Below the pieces are notes generated by a model. The model was not told the origin of the DNA. It saw nothing but the letters and a program-made list of their open reading frames with translations, and searched no databases. The position numbers and the translations under genes are program-made. Positions 48,150 to 61,033 of a stretch of 64,000 bases of DNA are shown here, in pieces. The stretch comes from Loxodes magnus (Eukaryota; Ciliophora; Karyorelictea; Loxodida; Loxodidae): positions 1-64,000 of the forward strand of contig CAMPDV010000447.1 in NCBI GenBank assembly GCA_946699065.1. Reading direction: 5' to 3'. The stretch's first letter is position 1; every line of letters starts with the position of its first letter.

Positions 48150-50060
48150 CAAGTTATTTTCAATTGATACCCGTTAAATCAATGTAGTACAGTTTATGAA
48201 TTTAACTTTTCTTTCAGATGCTGAATGTTCTTCAATTATATGATGAAAATATGTGTAACTCTCCAATTTCGAAAATTATGCAGTCGTTTTTAAAGGTTCT
48301 CTTCTGTATGAATAAACATTTAATTCTCATTTCTCTTTTTAGTTTTACTTGATACCCATTTTTTAACCTAAATAAGCTATTGATTCTTTCTATTTGATTT
48401 AAATCCCATTTATTTTTTACTTTATTCGTTTCTTTCTTCTTTTTCCTCTGAAGATAAGGCTTAAACATTTCTTTGCATATGTTTTATGATTTACTCTATT
48501 AAAAATAGTGATTGCTTTTATATAAATTTTCTAGGTCTTTTTTTGATAATCTGCAAGATGAAATAAATATCTACCAAACCACGCACAGCGCATGATCTTG
48601 AACAAACTTTAAATCCTAGCTTCTTTTAGTTATCTACTTTATATCTTGGTACAGGGTCATATCATAGAATTGCAAGTTCAATACCTTGACTACTTCCTTA
48701 GAGAACATCATTATTAGGCTTTATTGTACTAGTAAGATATCCATCAATAATAAAATTAGCATCAATATTGTTATAAAATCATTCTAGAGAAAGTATTAAG
48801 TTTAATGGAAGCCTCTGTTTTCTTAAATTTCAAAAAGTAATTTCCTATGTATACCATAAAACATCTTTTCTACATCAATTAAAGAAGCAATTAATTATTT
48901 CTTTCTTGATCATCTTCGATGTAAATCAATGATTTATTAAACAGTTCAAATTTATTAAGTTGTAGAACGTTTATGAAGAAATCCAAACTAAGCTGAGTGT
49001 AAAATATTTTGTTCATATATATAATTATAAAATCTTCAAGTAATTGCTTTTTCATAAATTTTTAACAAACAATTTAGCAAAGCAAAAGGTCGCCAATTAC
49101 TTCAAATATTTTTACTTCCTTATTTGAAAATAGGAAGTATATTAACATTTATCTCATTATTGGAAAATTCTATTTCTTCTTAACTCTGATTTGAATGCTT
49201 ATAAAAAACTTGAGTTTCTCAACTGTTAATAAATAGTTACTGTTAGTTTTATTTTTATTTATTTATTTGTTTTTATTTCAGCGTACATTCTTTAACTAGA
49301 ATTCTATATTCTTTCAAAATCTTCTAATAAATTAGATTTCTGTTTAAATAAGTCTTATTATTATTTTCATTAATACAAGTATAATCAAGATTTTTTTTTT
49401 AATTTACTTGCGATTCTCCTTTAAGTCCTGGATCGAAAATACATAGTAATTTCTAACCATTTTGAATTTCTAAAATTATATTTCCTTATTAATTATTCAA
49501 TATTTATATAAGCTATAATTTGCTATTACTATTTCTGAAATTCAGATATTCTAGAATAAGAGTCTAGTTTCCTTTAATTTTCTCGTTCATAATAATTGAT
49601 CAATTAAACATACTGAATATTCAATGTACTATAAGCATCTTATAATTTGTAATTATTTTATTTTAACTTTTGTAGTTCTTAAGAAAAATTATCAAGTTAA
49701 TGCTAAGTTATATCAGTTATAGTTCTATAAGTAGTTGTTTCAATGTTTGCTTCAGTTTAAACTACCTTATTAAATAATCAAATACTTAAATATTAGGTAC
49801 TAATATCAATTGGTTCAACTTTCACTTAATTTTAGCAGATTTCTACTTAAATTTATTTATCACTACATCTATTTTAATTTCTTCAGTATTATTCAGGTTT
49901 ATTTCGTAAATATTAATTTTATTTATCAAAATTTTAATTAAGAATTTCCAGATTATTTATCATTTTTTTAGAATATTGATTTGCATGGGTTTAATTAGAA
50001 AAAGGATTGGTTTTGTTTAAGTGATATTTAAGTAGAAATTGATAAAGAAAAAGGAAATTA
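48150..50060 (-). mobile_element. Non-LTR retrotransposon (LINE) relic with reverse transcriptase, inactive
   Basis: Minus-strand reading shows a linker/coiled region (about 50060-49500, including NKVVQTEANIETTTYRTI), then the reverse transcriptase fingers: NILPIFKQGSKNIWSNWRPF, LLNCLLKIYEKAI and QFGFLHKRSTTQQ (49160-48950). Motif A follows as LIDVEKMFYGIHRKLL, where the second Asp-type position is Tyr. A QGSSQGIEL motif B-like turn lies near 48690. At the YADD place only LVDIYFI remains, so a catalytic Asp is missing. A thumb-like part (DLENLYKSNHYF, NQIERINSLF) runs to about 48190. At least three frame changes occur. Several Trp are TGA. The enzyme cannot be active. The 78-codon standard-code ORF 48232-48468 is its C-terminal part. 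Its 3' end lies just before the Tyr/Asn-rich gene. Confidence 0.82.
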
Positions 50061-50064
50061 AAAT

Positions 50065-51565
50065 AAGTAAATGCTTCATAGTTATTTTAAATTAAAGATT
50101 AATTTTATCCCAACTGGCAGGGGATTTAAATATTTATCTAACTTAAAATATATAATAAAACTTAAGCCTATAAGAGAGAGTTTTAGTATTTTGAAAGAAG
50201 ATTGATTAAAACAGAAATTTAATGCATCGCAATAAATTTAAATTAGTTGACATCAAAATCAGAATTAAAATTGAATTTTTCTTAAAAATTCAAAAAATAC
50301 AGAAGAGATTATATGTCTTACAGACATTGAATTAGAGATGAAGAAAGAAAAATAAATAAGTAGAGTTGTTTTAAATTTTAGATAGTTCAGAGAAGCGGTG
50401 TTTTTCCAAAATAGATGGAGGTAAAATTCAATAAAAGACATTTTGTTGATGGAATAATATCTAAGAACTCTATTGATTATATTGATATAATTTTTGATAA
50501 GGTTCTTAGATATTTTAGTTCTAATATAACTAACTTTAAGTGTAAAATTTATAAGTTTAATACTATTAATTAGTTCTTATTAATTAACTTTTAGGTAGTT
50601 ACTTGTAAATATCATGTTTCTTTATATTAACATCAGAAATACTTAGAGATATAAGTTTTATTTTAGATATTTTCTAATATTAAATAAGATTATTTGGCTT
50701 TAGTTGTTTTTAATTTCTACCTTTATCGCTCTGATTTATCAGTTCCAAATATATTATATTTTATCTTTTATATTACTTGCTCTTTGTTAAGTGAAGTTAC
50801 ATCTGTTCTCAGTTAACTTATAACTTAGAGCCTATTGATATTTAATCCGTACTGTTAGTTTTAATTTTTCTAATTAATAGGTAATGTGAATTAAAATAAG
50901 GTATATTAAAATAAGTAGTGACTATAGGTCTATTGTAAGTAAGTTATGAATTGATTAATGCTAATAAGGGAAATACTAAATTTCCCGCCTTTTTATATAA
51001 AATAAATTTAAAGTTTAAATGTTAATGTTAAAGTAATTAATATCTTATATCTATCAAACTGTATAAATAATATGTAGTTGCTAGAATATTAATTTCTATT
51101 ATGAAGATGCTTAAATTAATAATAACTATAATTAAATATAATAGATTTAGTTTACAAAAGGCTTAGTTACTCTTATTACAATGCTATTTATTTATATCTT
51201 TATTTAAAATTTTGTTTTGAGGTTTGTTTAATTTCTAATATTTGTAGCTTTAAGTGTTATTTTTATAGTTTTCAGCGATATTTTTCATAACACTGACTTT
51301 GCTCTTTTTATTAGACTTATTTGTTAATTTTCTAATCTTATTTATTAAGAATTTTATTTAATTAAGCAAATAATAAATTTAGCTTATCCTTTTTGATTTC
51401 CTTATAATTAAATTTTTTAATTTACTATTTATGAACTTAGCACTAGAATTATCATTACTTAGCTTTGCATCTACTTTTAGTTAAAATTTAACTTAAGACT
51501 TAGACTTAACAATTTATCTTTGGAAATGTTCAAAATATTTTACTTTAGCTATAGATAATTAGAGT
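50065..51565. other. AT-rich stretch with a 13-bp inverted repeat
   Basis: I see no convincing gene. A perfect inverted repeat AATATCTAAGAAC / GTTCTTAGATATT lies at 50456-50468 and 50502-50514 with a 33-bp loop. Confidence 0.4.
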
Positions 51566-51569
51566 TTAT

Positions 51570-52670
51570 TTCCAGAATAATAAGCAATATTTACTAGTGG
51601 AACTTATGGAAGAATAAAGCGCTAAAGCATGGAATAAATTTAACAATACTGAAATAAATACTAGAAAGGGAAAAAAGACTCATTAAAGTATTATAAGATT
51701 TAAAAAATAAGAGATACAATTGTAATCATTTACTTGGAATGCTTTAGGGACGCTAAATTCTCATCTTGCTTATTTTAAATAACCTCTTAGTGGGCATTAC
51801 TTGGAAATTAGGAGATAGTTTTCTGTAAAATACTGACAATCATGTGTAGCGAGCAAATAATTTATATTCATAAATTTAAAGTTCCTACAAAAGCAGGATA
51901 ATTATCTGGATGCTTTCCGTCAAGATCTTGAATTTAACTAGAGACCTCTTTAAGCTTAAGAGGTATTATATGATATTCATAGTCTTGCTCTTTCTATTCT
52001 TTGATTATAAAAATATACAGAGAGAAATGGAGCCCCACTGATGATCGAAGTTAAAGGTTTAAGGTAAAAAAGCTTTTGTCATAAAGGAGAGCTAATTCTG
52101 ATGATAAAATAGCTAAGATATGCTTCTAAATTTTTTACCAAATAGTCAGAAATTATATCTAGAAAAGTTAAGATTTTCACTTAAAAGCAGCTAGTGTTAA
52201 TTATTTCGAACTATATTAAGGTACGATAAAGAAACTTAGTGAAGTCTTAACTTTAAATACTTACTAAGTTGACTCTTATGATTGCTAAGGAATTAAGAAA
52301 TAGTTTATTACTTTAATAGATAGAAGGTCTCAAGTCCCTTTTTTTCAATGCTTTTAGATAAAAGGATTTATTTTAAAAATTATGGAAAAATCATAAAAAA
52401 CTATATATAATTCTAGAAAGCGATGAGATTAATCTTGAACTATAGTACTTATTATAATAAAATATTTGTCTAAGAAGTTTTAAAAGAAAAGACTAAGCAA
52501 TATATGATAATTAGTTTTAAGAGAAAAGCCCTAAAGATTATTACAAGTACTTCAATAAAGATCTTTGCTTATTTGTTTAAAATAACACCAATATATGAAG
52601 AATCACTTTGGCTCTCAGATTAAGAATTGAATACCAGCACTTATTTTAAAGATTTTAGCATAAAACTAGA
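51570..52670 (+). pseudogene. DDE (rve-type) integrase gene, one frameshift
   Basis: Plus-strand reading is continuous from about 51570 to 52395: a basic N-terminal part (REKWSPTDDRSQRFKVKKLL, IKKLSEVLTL) then the first catalytic region, YQVDSYDCQGIKKQFITLID followed by RRSQVPFF, the retroviral-integrase pattern of an Asp followed by ..LIDRxS. In the A run near 52395 the frame changes by one base, and the second part follows: LESDEINLELQYLLQQNI, with the second Asp, and a Glu 33 residues later (NQFQEKSPKDYY), close to DD35E spacing. The element type (LTR retrotransposon, Maverick/Tlr-like, or an IS-like transposon) cannot be told, and I see no terminal repeats. The frame break makes it inactive unless it is an assembly error. 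Confidence 0.6.
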
Positions 52671-52679
52671 TCATTAAAT

Positions 52680-53040
52680 AATGATTGATTAAAGACAAAT
52701 CTTCAATAAAATGTTATTAAATAAAAATTTTATTAATTGGATTATTTTATCAATTTGAAGTTAATGGTAATAATAAAGTATATAGATAGTTATTATTTTA
52801 CGCTCTTCATTTATTCACTATAATTATAAATGATGCTTTCATGCTAAGACTTAAATAAAGTTCTAAAAAATGTAACCAATAAAATGATTATTTAATTATA
52901 TATCTAAATAAGGCTTTATAAAGTATAATAATCTTAATTATTATATAATTTAGCTGTTCTTTTTCTATCATAGTAATAGTAATAATCTAATCTAAACTGT
53001 TATATTTACACTTTTAGCTTTTACATTTATTAACTTTATA
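52680..53040. other. AT-rich intergenic region upstream of the RING-Kelch gene
   Basis: About 360 bp, A/T-rich, no gene seen. It would hold the promoter of the plus-strand RING-Kelch gene, but no motif stands out. Confidence 0.5.
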
Positions 53041-53045
53041 ATAAA

Positions 53046-54413
53046 ATGTAAGTCATCTACCTATGCTAATACTGCTCTTATCCTTTTAACCTAACTAACG
53101 CTATTCCTACTGTCTTACCTTGTTCTCATACTTTCTGTAGCTTATGCTTAAAGACTTAGTACTATTTATAGAATCAAATCAGCTGCTGCATTTGTTATAA
53201 GGTATTTCACTTTAGATTTGAAGATTTACCTATAAATGATGAATGGGTAGAGATATTACAATAATAATAGGAGTAGATTAATATTAGGAAGTAATGCTAA
53301 TAGAAATTAAATTAAATGAAGAAGTAAATAGATTAGAAGTAAAATAAAATTACTTAGATGCAATAAATAGTTAGCTACTAGTTTTTAAATTGCATACCCT
53401 CATAACATGTTACATTAATAAAATAATAGAAACTAAAGAATAATTAGCAATATAATATTCAACTATAATCCTTCGTTTCTGTCACTAAATAATATTCCTC
53501 AAATACAATCAAATAAATATATTACCAACTAAAATCTAAGCTGATTGATTAAGGAGGCATTAAGCCAAGCATAAAATAAATAACTGTAACTGAGTAGAAT
53601 ATAAAGGAAAGCAAATATATTCATTGATTTTAATGGAATTAATAATAACTTTGATTATTTAATATAGAAACAGAATAAATTAAAAAAGTTTAAATAAATA
53701 TAAAAGTTCCTTATTTAAATAGAAGTATTGAATATAGAAATAAATTATATTTAGTTGGAGGAGAAATAAATGAATAAGGAATAAAAGATACTTGATAATT
53801 TGACTTTTAAGGAAATAGTAGAAAACTATCTAGTCTTAACTAAGGAAGATGTTAATTTGGAATAGCAGCAGCTTAAGATTATATATATGTAGTAGGAGGA
53901 ATGTTTGATTCAAGTAAAACTTTAAGAACAGTGGAAAAATTAAAGATAGGAAATTAAAATAAATGATAATACTGTTCTTAGTTTCCTTTTGGAATAGTAA
54001 ATTAGACATTAGCAGCAGATAAAAGTGAATAAAATATTTATTCTTTTGGAGGAGTAAACTAAAATGGATAAATTTTAAATGACATTTGGAAATATAATAT
54101 ATAGAACGATATATGAATTAAATATCATTTAAATCTTCCTGAAGCTGCTTGTGATTCTTTAGTATTACTTGAGCCTCTAATTATAGTTGGAGGAGTAAAA
54201 AATCCAAATAAAGAAGAACATTGTAGAAAGATATATAAAAGAAGCAATCAATAATGATAATAAATAGAATTTAAACATAATTCAATTAATTTATCAGCAT
54301 TTAAAACAAGAGATAGATTTGCTTATACTTTTATAGTTGATTTACCTAGCCTTTTATTGTTGAGAGTCGATATAGTAAATTTGAGTTACAAGACTTTAAG
54401 AATAGTATTATGA
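53046..54413 (+). CDS. RING / coiled-coil / Kelch protein, 455 residues, intact
   Basis: ATG 53046 to TGA 54411-54413 is 456 codons without a break when TAA/TAG are Gln and internal TGA is Trp. The RING is C7-x2-C10, then C26-x-H28-x2-C31-x2-C34, then C47-x2-C50, starting MQVIYLCQYC. A Gln/Lys-rich coiled coil follows (about 70-140). Residues about 195-450 hold Kelch repeats with the LYLVGG, IYVVGGM, IYSFGGVN and LIIVGGV glycine pairs, each followed by the Trp of the blade: DTWQFDF, NKWQYC, DIWKYN, DIWIKY, NQWQQI. Six Trp are TGA and three TGG. By family knowledge RING-Kelch proteins couple ubiquitin transfer to a propeller that binds the substrate. It shares RING-plus-coiled-coil layout with the WD40 gene and the pseudogene at 44830. 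Confidence 0.88.
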
Positions 54414-54419
54414 ATGAAG

Positions 54420-56590
54420 TTAAATAAAATATAATAAATTTAAAGTATTTTTTAATAATAAATATTATATTATAGTATTTTATAAGTTTGAATGATTTAG
54501 GTATAATAAGAAGTAATGATTATGTAGTAATATTTTTAGAATGTTATATATTGTAAGTTGATTTAATGTTAGTCTGATAGTTAGACAGTGATGGTGTTGA
54601 TTGTAAGGGTTGATATAAATATATTTGATATAATTAAATATTGTGTAATTAGTAGAGACATATTAATATTAAGTAATGATGCACATAATGATGTGCATAA
54701 TGAATTTGAAAGTATGTTTTAATTTAGTATAAAATAAAAATATTTGAGTTTTAAAGTTGATGCTATCTACTTATGATTTAGTTATTATATTATAGTTTAA
54801 AAGAATTATTTAAATAATAAAAATTTATAAAAAAGTGATCTAATAAACAGTTAGCTAAATTATTATCTTAAAAAGTTTATTATCTAAATAATACTAAAAA
54901 TAAGCAAAAAGAATCTAATAATACATATAGATATAAATATTTATAGCTATTATATTACTTTAATAATTAAAGGTAAAAGTAAGTTTTAGTGATAAAATAA
55001 TTCTTTATTGGATTAACAAAGATTAAAGTTAGAAAATATTTTATCTAAAACATATTAAATGTTGCTTTTGTCTAAATAGCTATTTAAATTCATTTTACTT
55101 ATATCTTTTTTACTTAACAAAAAGTAAAGACGAGTATTTTAAAAAGAGCATGAACAATGAAGTTATATAAATGCTCACAAAAAAGAAAATTTATAAGTGA
55201 AAATATTATGATTACTACTATATTGAGTGCTCTAAAGTTATATAATATATTATTAAGAAGCTTCTTTTTTAATAGATAGATAAACTTCTTGATAGTTTAA
55301 TGAATTTCTTGGTGGATATTACCATAATTTAATTATAATTTAAATATCATTGATATGAAGTGTTATTAGCAATAATATTTCCTAAGCAGTATATAAAATT
55401 GTTTATAATTTCCCTAAAATAAAAGTTATTACGTGCACATAAAGATTCTATATTGATTACAATAAAGATTAAAATTAGCTCTGTTTTATAGTTAGAAAGA
55501 AATTAGTTGATAAGAAATTTGAATATGTTGATAAACATAAATGGTAACATTAAGCTATCTATTTATACATTAATATAAAGTAATTTTGTTGATGCTAATT
55601 GTATTATCTGAATATGATTAGATTTTTTGATAATAATAGGTTTATTTGAATATAAAAGGAATTAAAAAATAAACTAATTTAAATTAGTTAAAATATTTAA
55701 TTTCTTAATTTATATCTAATTAAATAAATTAAACCATTATATACTCTTAAGTTTAAAACTTATATAATTATAAATTTTGGTTACAGATAAGTTTTATTTA
55801 AATTATATAATATTATTTCTATTTATAGAGTATAAATTGAAGTAAGTAAAAAGGAACAATATTATTGATATTTAAATATATTTTAAATTAGAATAAATGA
55901 TTAAACTTTTAATTAAATAAATATAAATATCAGATATTTACAACACTATATCAAATTAATTATTTTAAGTAAATATACTATTTTAACTTATATCTACTAT
56001 TTTTTAATCAATCCAAATAATCATATAATAATAATCAAATTATCAAATTATAATATACTCAAATTATATCCAAATTACATATAATTCATCATTATTCAAA
56101 TATATTATTACACTTAAATCAAACCATTTATTTTATACATTTTTTCCATATCAAATAGTCATCAATTCTAAAAAACATACTAATTTCAAATATTATATCA
56201 ACTCATTTTATTAATACCTCCAAATTATAATCATAGATCAAATTATAACCAAATTAATGCTTCATTATTATAATATTAGAACCTATTTTTAAATATCATT
56301 CTTATACATATATAAATATAGTTATTATTTTAGTTTAAATATGTATAGTTACATTTAATTTTAATAACAATACTAATTTATTCTTTAGTTTAAATATTTT
56401 TAATTTATATCATCTATTTTATTTATGCTTTTTACTAATAATTTTTTAATTTAATTAGTTTATATTTCTTTAAATTACACTTACAGGTATTTAATATATA
56501 TTTTAACTAAAATTTATTATTTTTAGCAATTTAAAATTAAATAGTATCATTTTTATATTATTATTTTAGATATTCAAAGTTAATATTATC
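54420..56590. other. AT-rich stretch, nothing identified
   Basis: About 2.2 kb of A/T-rich sequence. From 56000 to 56300 it is rich in CAAATTAT-type words but without a regular period. No gene or RNA seen. Confidence 0.5.
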
Positions 56591-56594
56591 TAAT

Positions 56595-56975
56595 TTTTTA
56601 AAGGAAAGAAGCATAGTTTTTGAAGTGTTTCGAAGTGAGAGTACGAAATTTTAATATCAGAGTCATTAAATTGGTAAGTTTAGAGTGTTGAATTCGATGA
56701 AATTTCATTATCTTGTTAAAACTAATACTTTTAGTAAATTAGATTGCATACCCTGGTGTGCTTCGGTTGAAAAAACGATTTAAGGAAAAGATGTTTTAGT
56801 TTTTTAGATTTGCTCGCGGAAAATTCTAATGAGAATTATTTTTAAGTGAAAGAAGAATCATATTCTTGCTGTTGTCTAAATTAAAATTTTCTTAGGAAGT
56901 ACGTTAAGGCAGATTTAGTGTTTCATTAATAAAGTTTGCCATTTTATTTTATTAGTTAGTAAAGAATTTTTTAAT
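56595..56975 (+). CDS. Coding-like fragment, unknown protein
   Basis: A patch of higher GC reads on the plus strand as VFEVFRSESTKFQ, KFRVLNSMKFHYLVKTN, DCIPWCASVEKTIQGKD, RKILMRIIFKWKKNHILAVV. Trp occurs once as TGG and once as TGA. No domain recognised; limits are unclear. I compared it with spliceosomal snRNA sequences because of its composition and found no match. Confidence 0.4.
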
Positions 56976-56999
56976 TAAAGAAAGTTTTAAGCCATAGGT

Positions 57000-58273
57000 A
57001 ATTAAATGTAAATAGCTTGATAAAATTAAGCGAAAGCAATCATAGCGAATTCTTTTCAGGATACCTCTATATTCTACTCTTATGTAATAAAGATAAAATC
57101 TGACTATTACAATTTTAAGTTAATTATCTGGAAAAGCAATTTATAAATAATTTTATGATATCTTTGAACTTTCGTATTTATAGATTAGTTAATTTTTTTA
57201 TAATCTAAATAAGGATAAATTAAATAATAATATGAATTAGCTTTATAATTTTAATTATTTTTAAAGATATTAGCAAACAATTTCAATCAGATAGAAGCTT
57301 TATATTAAAATAAAACTTCTTTTTAATTATTATATCATAATTTTCTATCAAATAACTATTTATAAATAAAAGTTAGTCTATGAAGAAATTAATAAAAGCT
57401 ACTAGTAATAAAACTTAAATTACTAGATCTAAGGAAACTAAATTTAGATATTCTTAAGATTAGATAAAATAAAAATTTTGTTTATTAAAATTTAGCTCCT
57501 TAAAGAGTATAATAATCTATTGAATTATTTTTAGAAAGTTAAATTTTAAATAGATAGAAATATTAGGAATTAAAAATTAATAATAGTAATTATATAATAA
57601 TAAATTAACCTCTTTTATATACTTCATCGATTAGATAAAAATAATAAAAACCTAAAAGTTAAGAATAACAATTTCTATTTATAGAAAACATAATATTAAA
57701 AGACTCATTTAATAAATTATTTTTCATTTATTTGTTTAATTTAGATTTAATATTAGGGAATAAATTCCTTCTTTTTTCTTTGATAGCAATAACAATTAAA
57801 TTATGCAACAATAACTATTAATAATTATTAGAAATAAAGATAATTTAAATTTTTAATTTCATAATCTTTTAAATCAAAAAATAGGAAAAAATGCCAATCT
57901 ATAGAAGAACACAATTTAAATATTTAGAAAGATAGATAGGAAATATTTTTTAGACATAAAATAAAAAAAGAATAAAAACCATAAATGAATCATCAGATAA
58001 TCCATTTAGTAAAATTTAAACTGATAAAGATATTAAAATTTCTAATTTGAAAAAAAAGTTTTACATTTTCAATAGCTTGGCGTAGAATCTTATTTAAAAT
58101 ATTCTAAGATATTTATGAATTAAATAGCTAATAGCCTTTGCTAAAGTGTGAAATACAAATAAGAAAAATTAATCTCTTTATATAAAAATAATATCAATTT
58201 ATTTCTTAATTGCAATTCATAGTAATTTTACTATGTTTCTTTATCCTTGAAAACTAGTAATTTCAAATTTTAA
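57000..58273. other. AT-rich stretch, nothing identified
   Basis: About 1.3 kb of A/T-rich sequence between the coding-like patch and SINE-like copy 3, with no feature I can support. Confidence 0.5.
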
Positions 58274-58285
58274 TTTTTTGCATTA

Positions 58286-58601
58286 ATTAATTAATTTTAA
58301 ACTAAAAGAGTTTTTGGACTGCAACCTCTTGAATTTAATGACCCCAACACTCCCTTCATGGGATAACGGGGATATCCTGTTGCTTTCGAAAAGCAGCTGC
58401 CAGGGAGCTCCATCGCTATGGGCAGCCAAGCTTCAAGCCCCTCCCAGGAGTGGATAATCAAGAGGAAGACGTTCCCTTGCAAAAGTTGACTTTGATCAGG
58501 GACTTTCTCAGCGACAGGAAAGGAACTTGTTCCTAGCCATAAAACCAGAAAGTATGATTCAGAAGGTCAATCTCAGCTCCCACCATCTTTTTAATTATCA
58601 T
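58286..58601 (-). mobile_element. SINE-like element, complete copy 3, inverted
   Basis: Reverse-oriented 316-bp copy flanked by the 12-bp direct repeat TTTTTTGCATTA at 58274-58285 and 58602-58613. Ends agree with copies 1 and 2 (GATGGTGGGAGCTGAG at one end, CTCTTTTAGTTTAAAATTAA at the other). The body differs by scattered substitutions. The 61-codon minus-strand ORF at 58297-58482 lies inside it and is not conserved in the other copies. Confidence 0.93.
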
Positions 58602-58619
58602 TTTTTTGCATTATATTCT

Positions 58620-61030
58620 GTTTTATATATATGATTAAGGCATAATCTTTAGATATTAATGTTATTGTGAATCTAAATTTCTTTTAACATTATAAATATT
58701 TTTATTCTTTAGTATTTCAATAAATAAAGTGTTTTAAAGTGAAATTCTTTCATTTTTTACTCTAAGCAATTGAATAAAATTTGTTTATTTATCTATAATT
58801 TATCTTTAAGTTTTCTCAAGCATTAAATATCGCCAAATTTTTATAAAATTTCCAATATTTAGACAAATCAAAATATAGATCTCAGATTATTCCTTATTTT
58901 CATTGATAAATTTTAAAATTTTTATTCTATCATACGAATAAAATGAATTTTAAGAAAAAAAATTTAATTTTTTCTTTTTAAAGTTTTGAAGCTTCAGACC
59001 ATAATTATAATAATTTAATCTTAAATAATCAAAATAAATTTTCTAATTAAAGTCCTAAATTTAATATAGTTATCTATTTATTTTTTATAACAATTTAGAG
59101 TTTCTCTTTTATTTTCTTTATGCTATGTCTTTTTTACCTTATAAAAAACTAAAAATCAAATAATAAACTTGATCAAGCAATTTAATAAAAATAATTATTA
59201 TTTTCTAAAGCTAAGAAAAATTATTTTAGCATTTGATTAACGAAATTAGTTAGTAGTTACTTTTTCTCTTGATAAAGTTATATAATAGAGAAAAAGATTT
59301 TAAATATGCTTGTATTTACCATGAATATAACTAGATAAAATTAAATTATATTTCCATTACAGTAAATTTTAGCCTATCTACTTTAGAAATCTAAAAAACT
59401 AAGATTAATGCTAGCTAAATTTATAGAATATATCTATAGTTAATACTTGTTTTAGAACAATAATTTGGACTCTTAAAATAAAAAAAGATTATGAGCCTTT
59501 CTAGTTCTCTACCAAGCAAAGATTAAATATTTTTAGTTATCTTAGAAAATAAACTAACTCGTCCAGAAAAATAAAAGATGATATTTAAATTTTCTCATAC
59601 AAAGGATACTAACTAGTTTTTTGATCTTCAAAGAAGAAAATAATAAATTCTATTTCATTGATGAGTACAAAACTTATTCTATTACCTTAAATCTCATTTT
59701 AAAATTATCTAATTTTTCTAGTAGTAAGAACCACAAAGAAATTGAATGCTAAAACAAAAATAAAAATAAAGCATAAAATATTTAAAATAGTAACTATTAG
59801 ATAAAATAACTTATTAGCAAAATAAAGCTGATTGAATACAAGTTTCTTAAAAATAAATAAATCTCTTAGGAAATCTCTAAATCCAATTTTATAAATTTAT
59901 GAATTTTGAAATATATGAAAAATTTTATTTTATTAAATCTACTAATGCAATTATAGATTCTTTATTTATTTAAATTTTTTAACCTAATAAATAAATTTTA
60001 CGGATAGCTTATAAAAAATTGAATATAAGAATATTAGATGTCATAAAAGAATAGAATTATTAAATATCTTTAGTTTTTCTTAAATTTTATTAAATCTTTG
60101 GATTATGATTTCTAAAAATTAGCTCAAAATCTATAAAAATAAATTTAGCTGTTCAAGAAAATAAAAATTTGCTCTATATTTACTTACTTAAATTGCTAAT
60201 TAATACTCAAACAAGGTTAAATAGATTTAATATAAGAAACATTTATAAAAAAGCCTTAGGATTTATAATTTGAAAGTAAGGCTATAAATTTTCACGATTT
60301 ATCATAACTCTTAATTTCCTAAAATACAATTTTTATCTAAATATTTAGAAAAAATTATAAAGATAGAATCAGCTCTAAAATAGTAGTGCTAAATTTATAA
60401 CTAATAAAAACTAAATTCTTCCAGTTATAATAAACATATCATTAACTTTATAAATAATTATTTCCTAAAAAAGGATAGAATCTTCTATTAAGTAAAGCAT
60501 ATGGAAAATTAAAAAAATTTATCTAATAAAAATAAAGAATAGCTAAATAAATATTTATTATGCAATTAATAAATTAATTAATTAATAAACTAAAACTTAA
60601 TTATCATAGCTTTCTTTATAGAAAGAAGCAAATTAGTAAAAAAGATAATGAATAGTTAATTTAATTATATATTCTATGAAAATTATAATTATTGAAAGAA
60701 AATATAAAACTTAATAACTCTCCGTAATTAGCGAATTTATCTCAGAGTATTTTAAAAATAAGCATTGTTCTCTTGATAAATTACTTAGGATCCTTTATCT
60801 TAAACAAAAATTAAATTTTAGTTTATTATATCTAAACTTCTTCAAATATTTTTGATTTCAAATTAATTAAATAATTTAAAGTAGTGGCATATCTACCATT
60901 AGGATATTGTAGGCTATTTAGAGGAATAAATTAATAATTCTAAGATAAATGAGGTAATTAAATTTTAATTTAATTCTCAAAATTAAAGTTAGAAATATCT
61001 ATTTAAGGGAATTATTCTAAAACTATTATA
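58620..61030. other. AT-rich stretch, nothing identified
   Basis: About 2.4 kb, A/T-rich with irregular A and T runs. No motif, RNA gene or bounded repeat found. Confidence 0.5.
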
Positions 61031-61033
61031 AAT

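Noticed and set aside
56595..56975. Spliceosomal snRNA gene
   Set aside because: No match to conserved U1, U2, U4, U5 or U6 cores; the patch reads as protein.
58297..58482. 61-codon ORF as a gene
   Set aside because: It lies wholly inside a SINE-like copy and is not preserved in the other copies.
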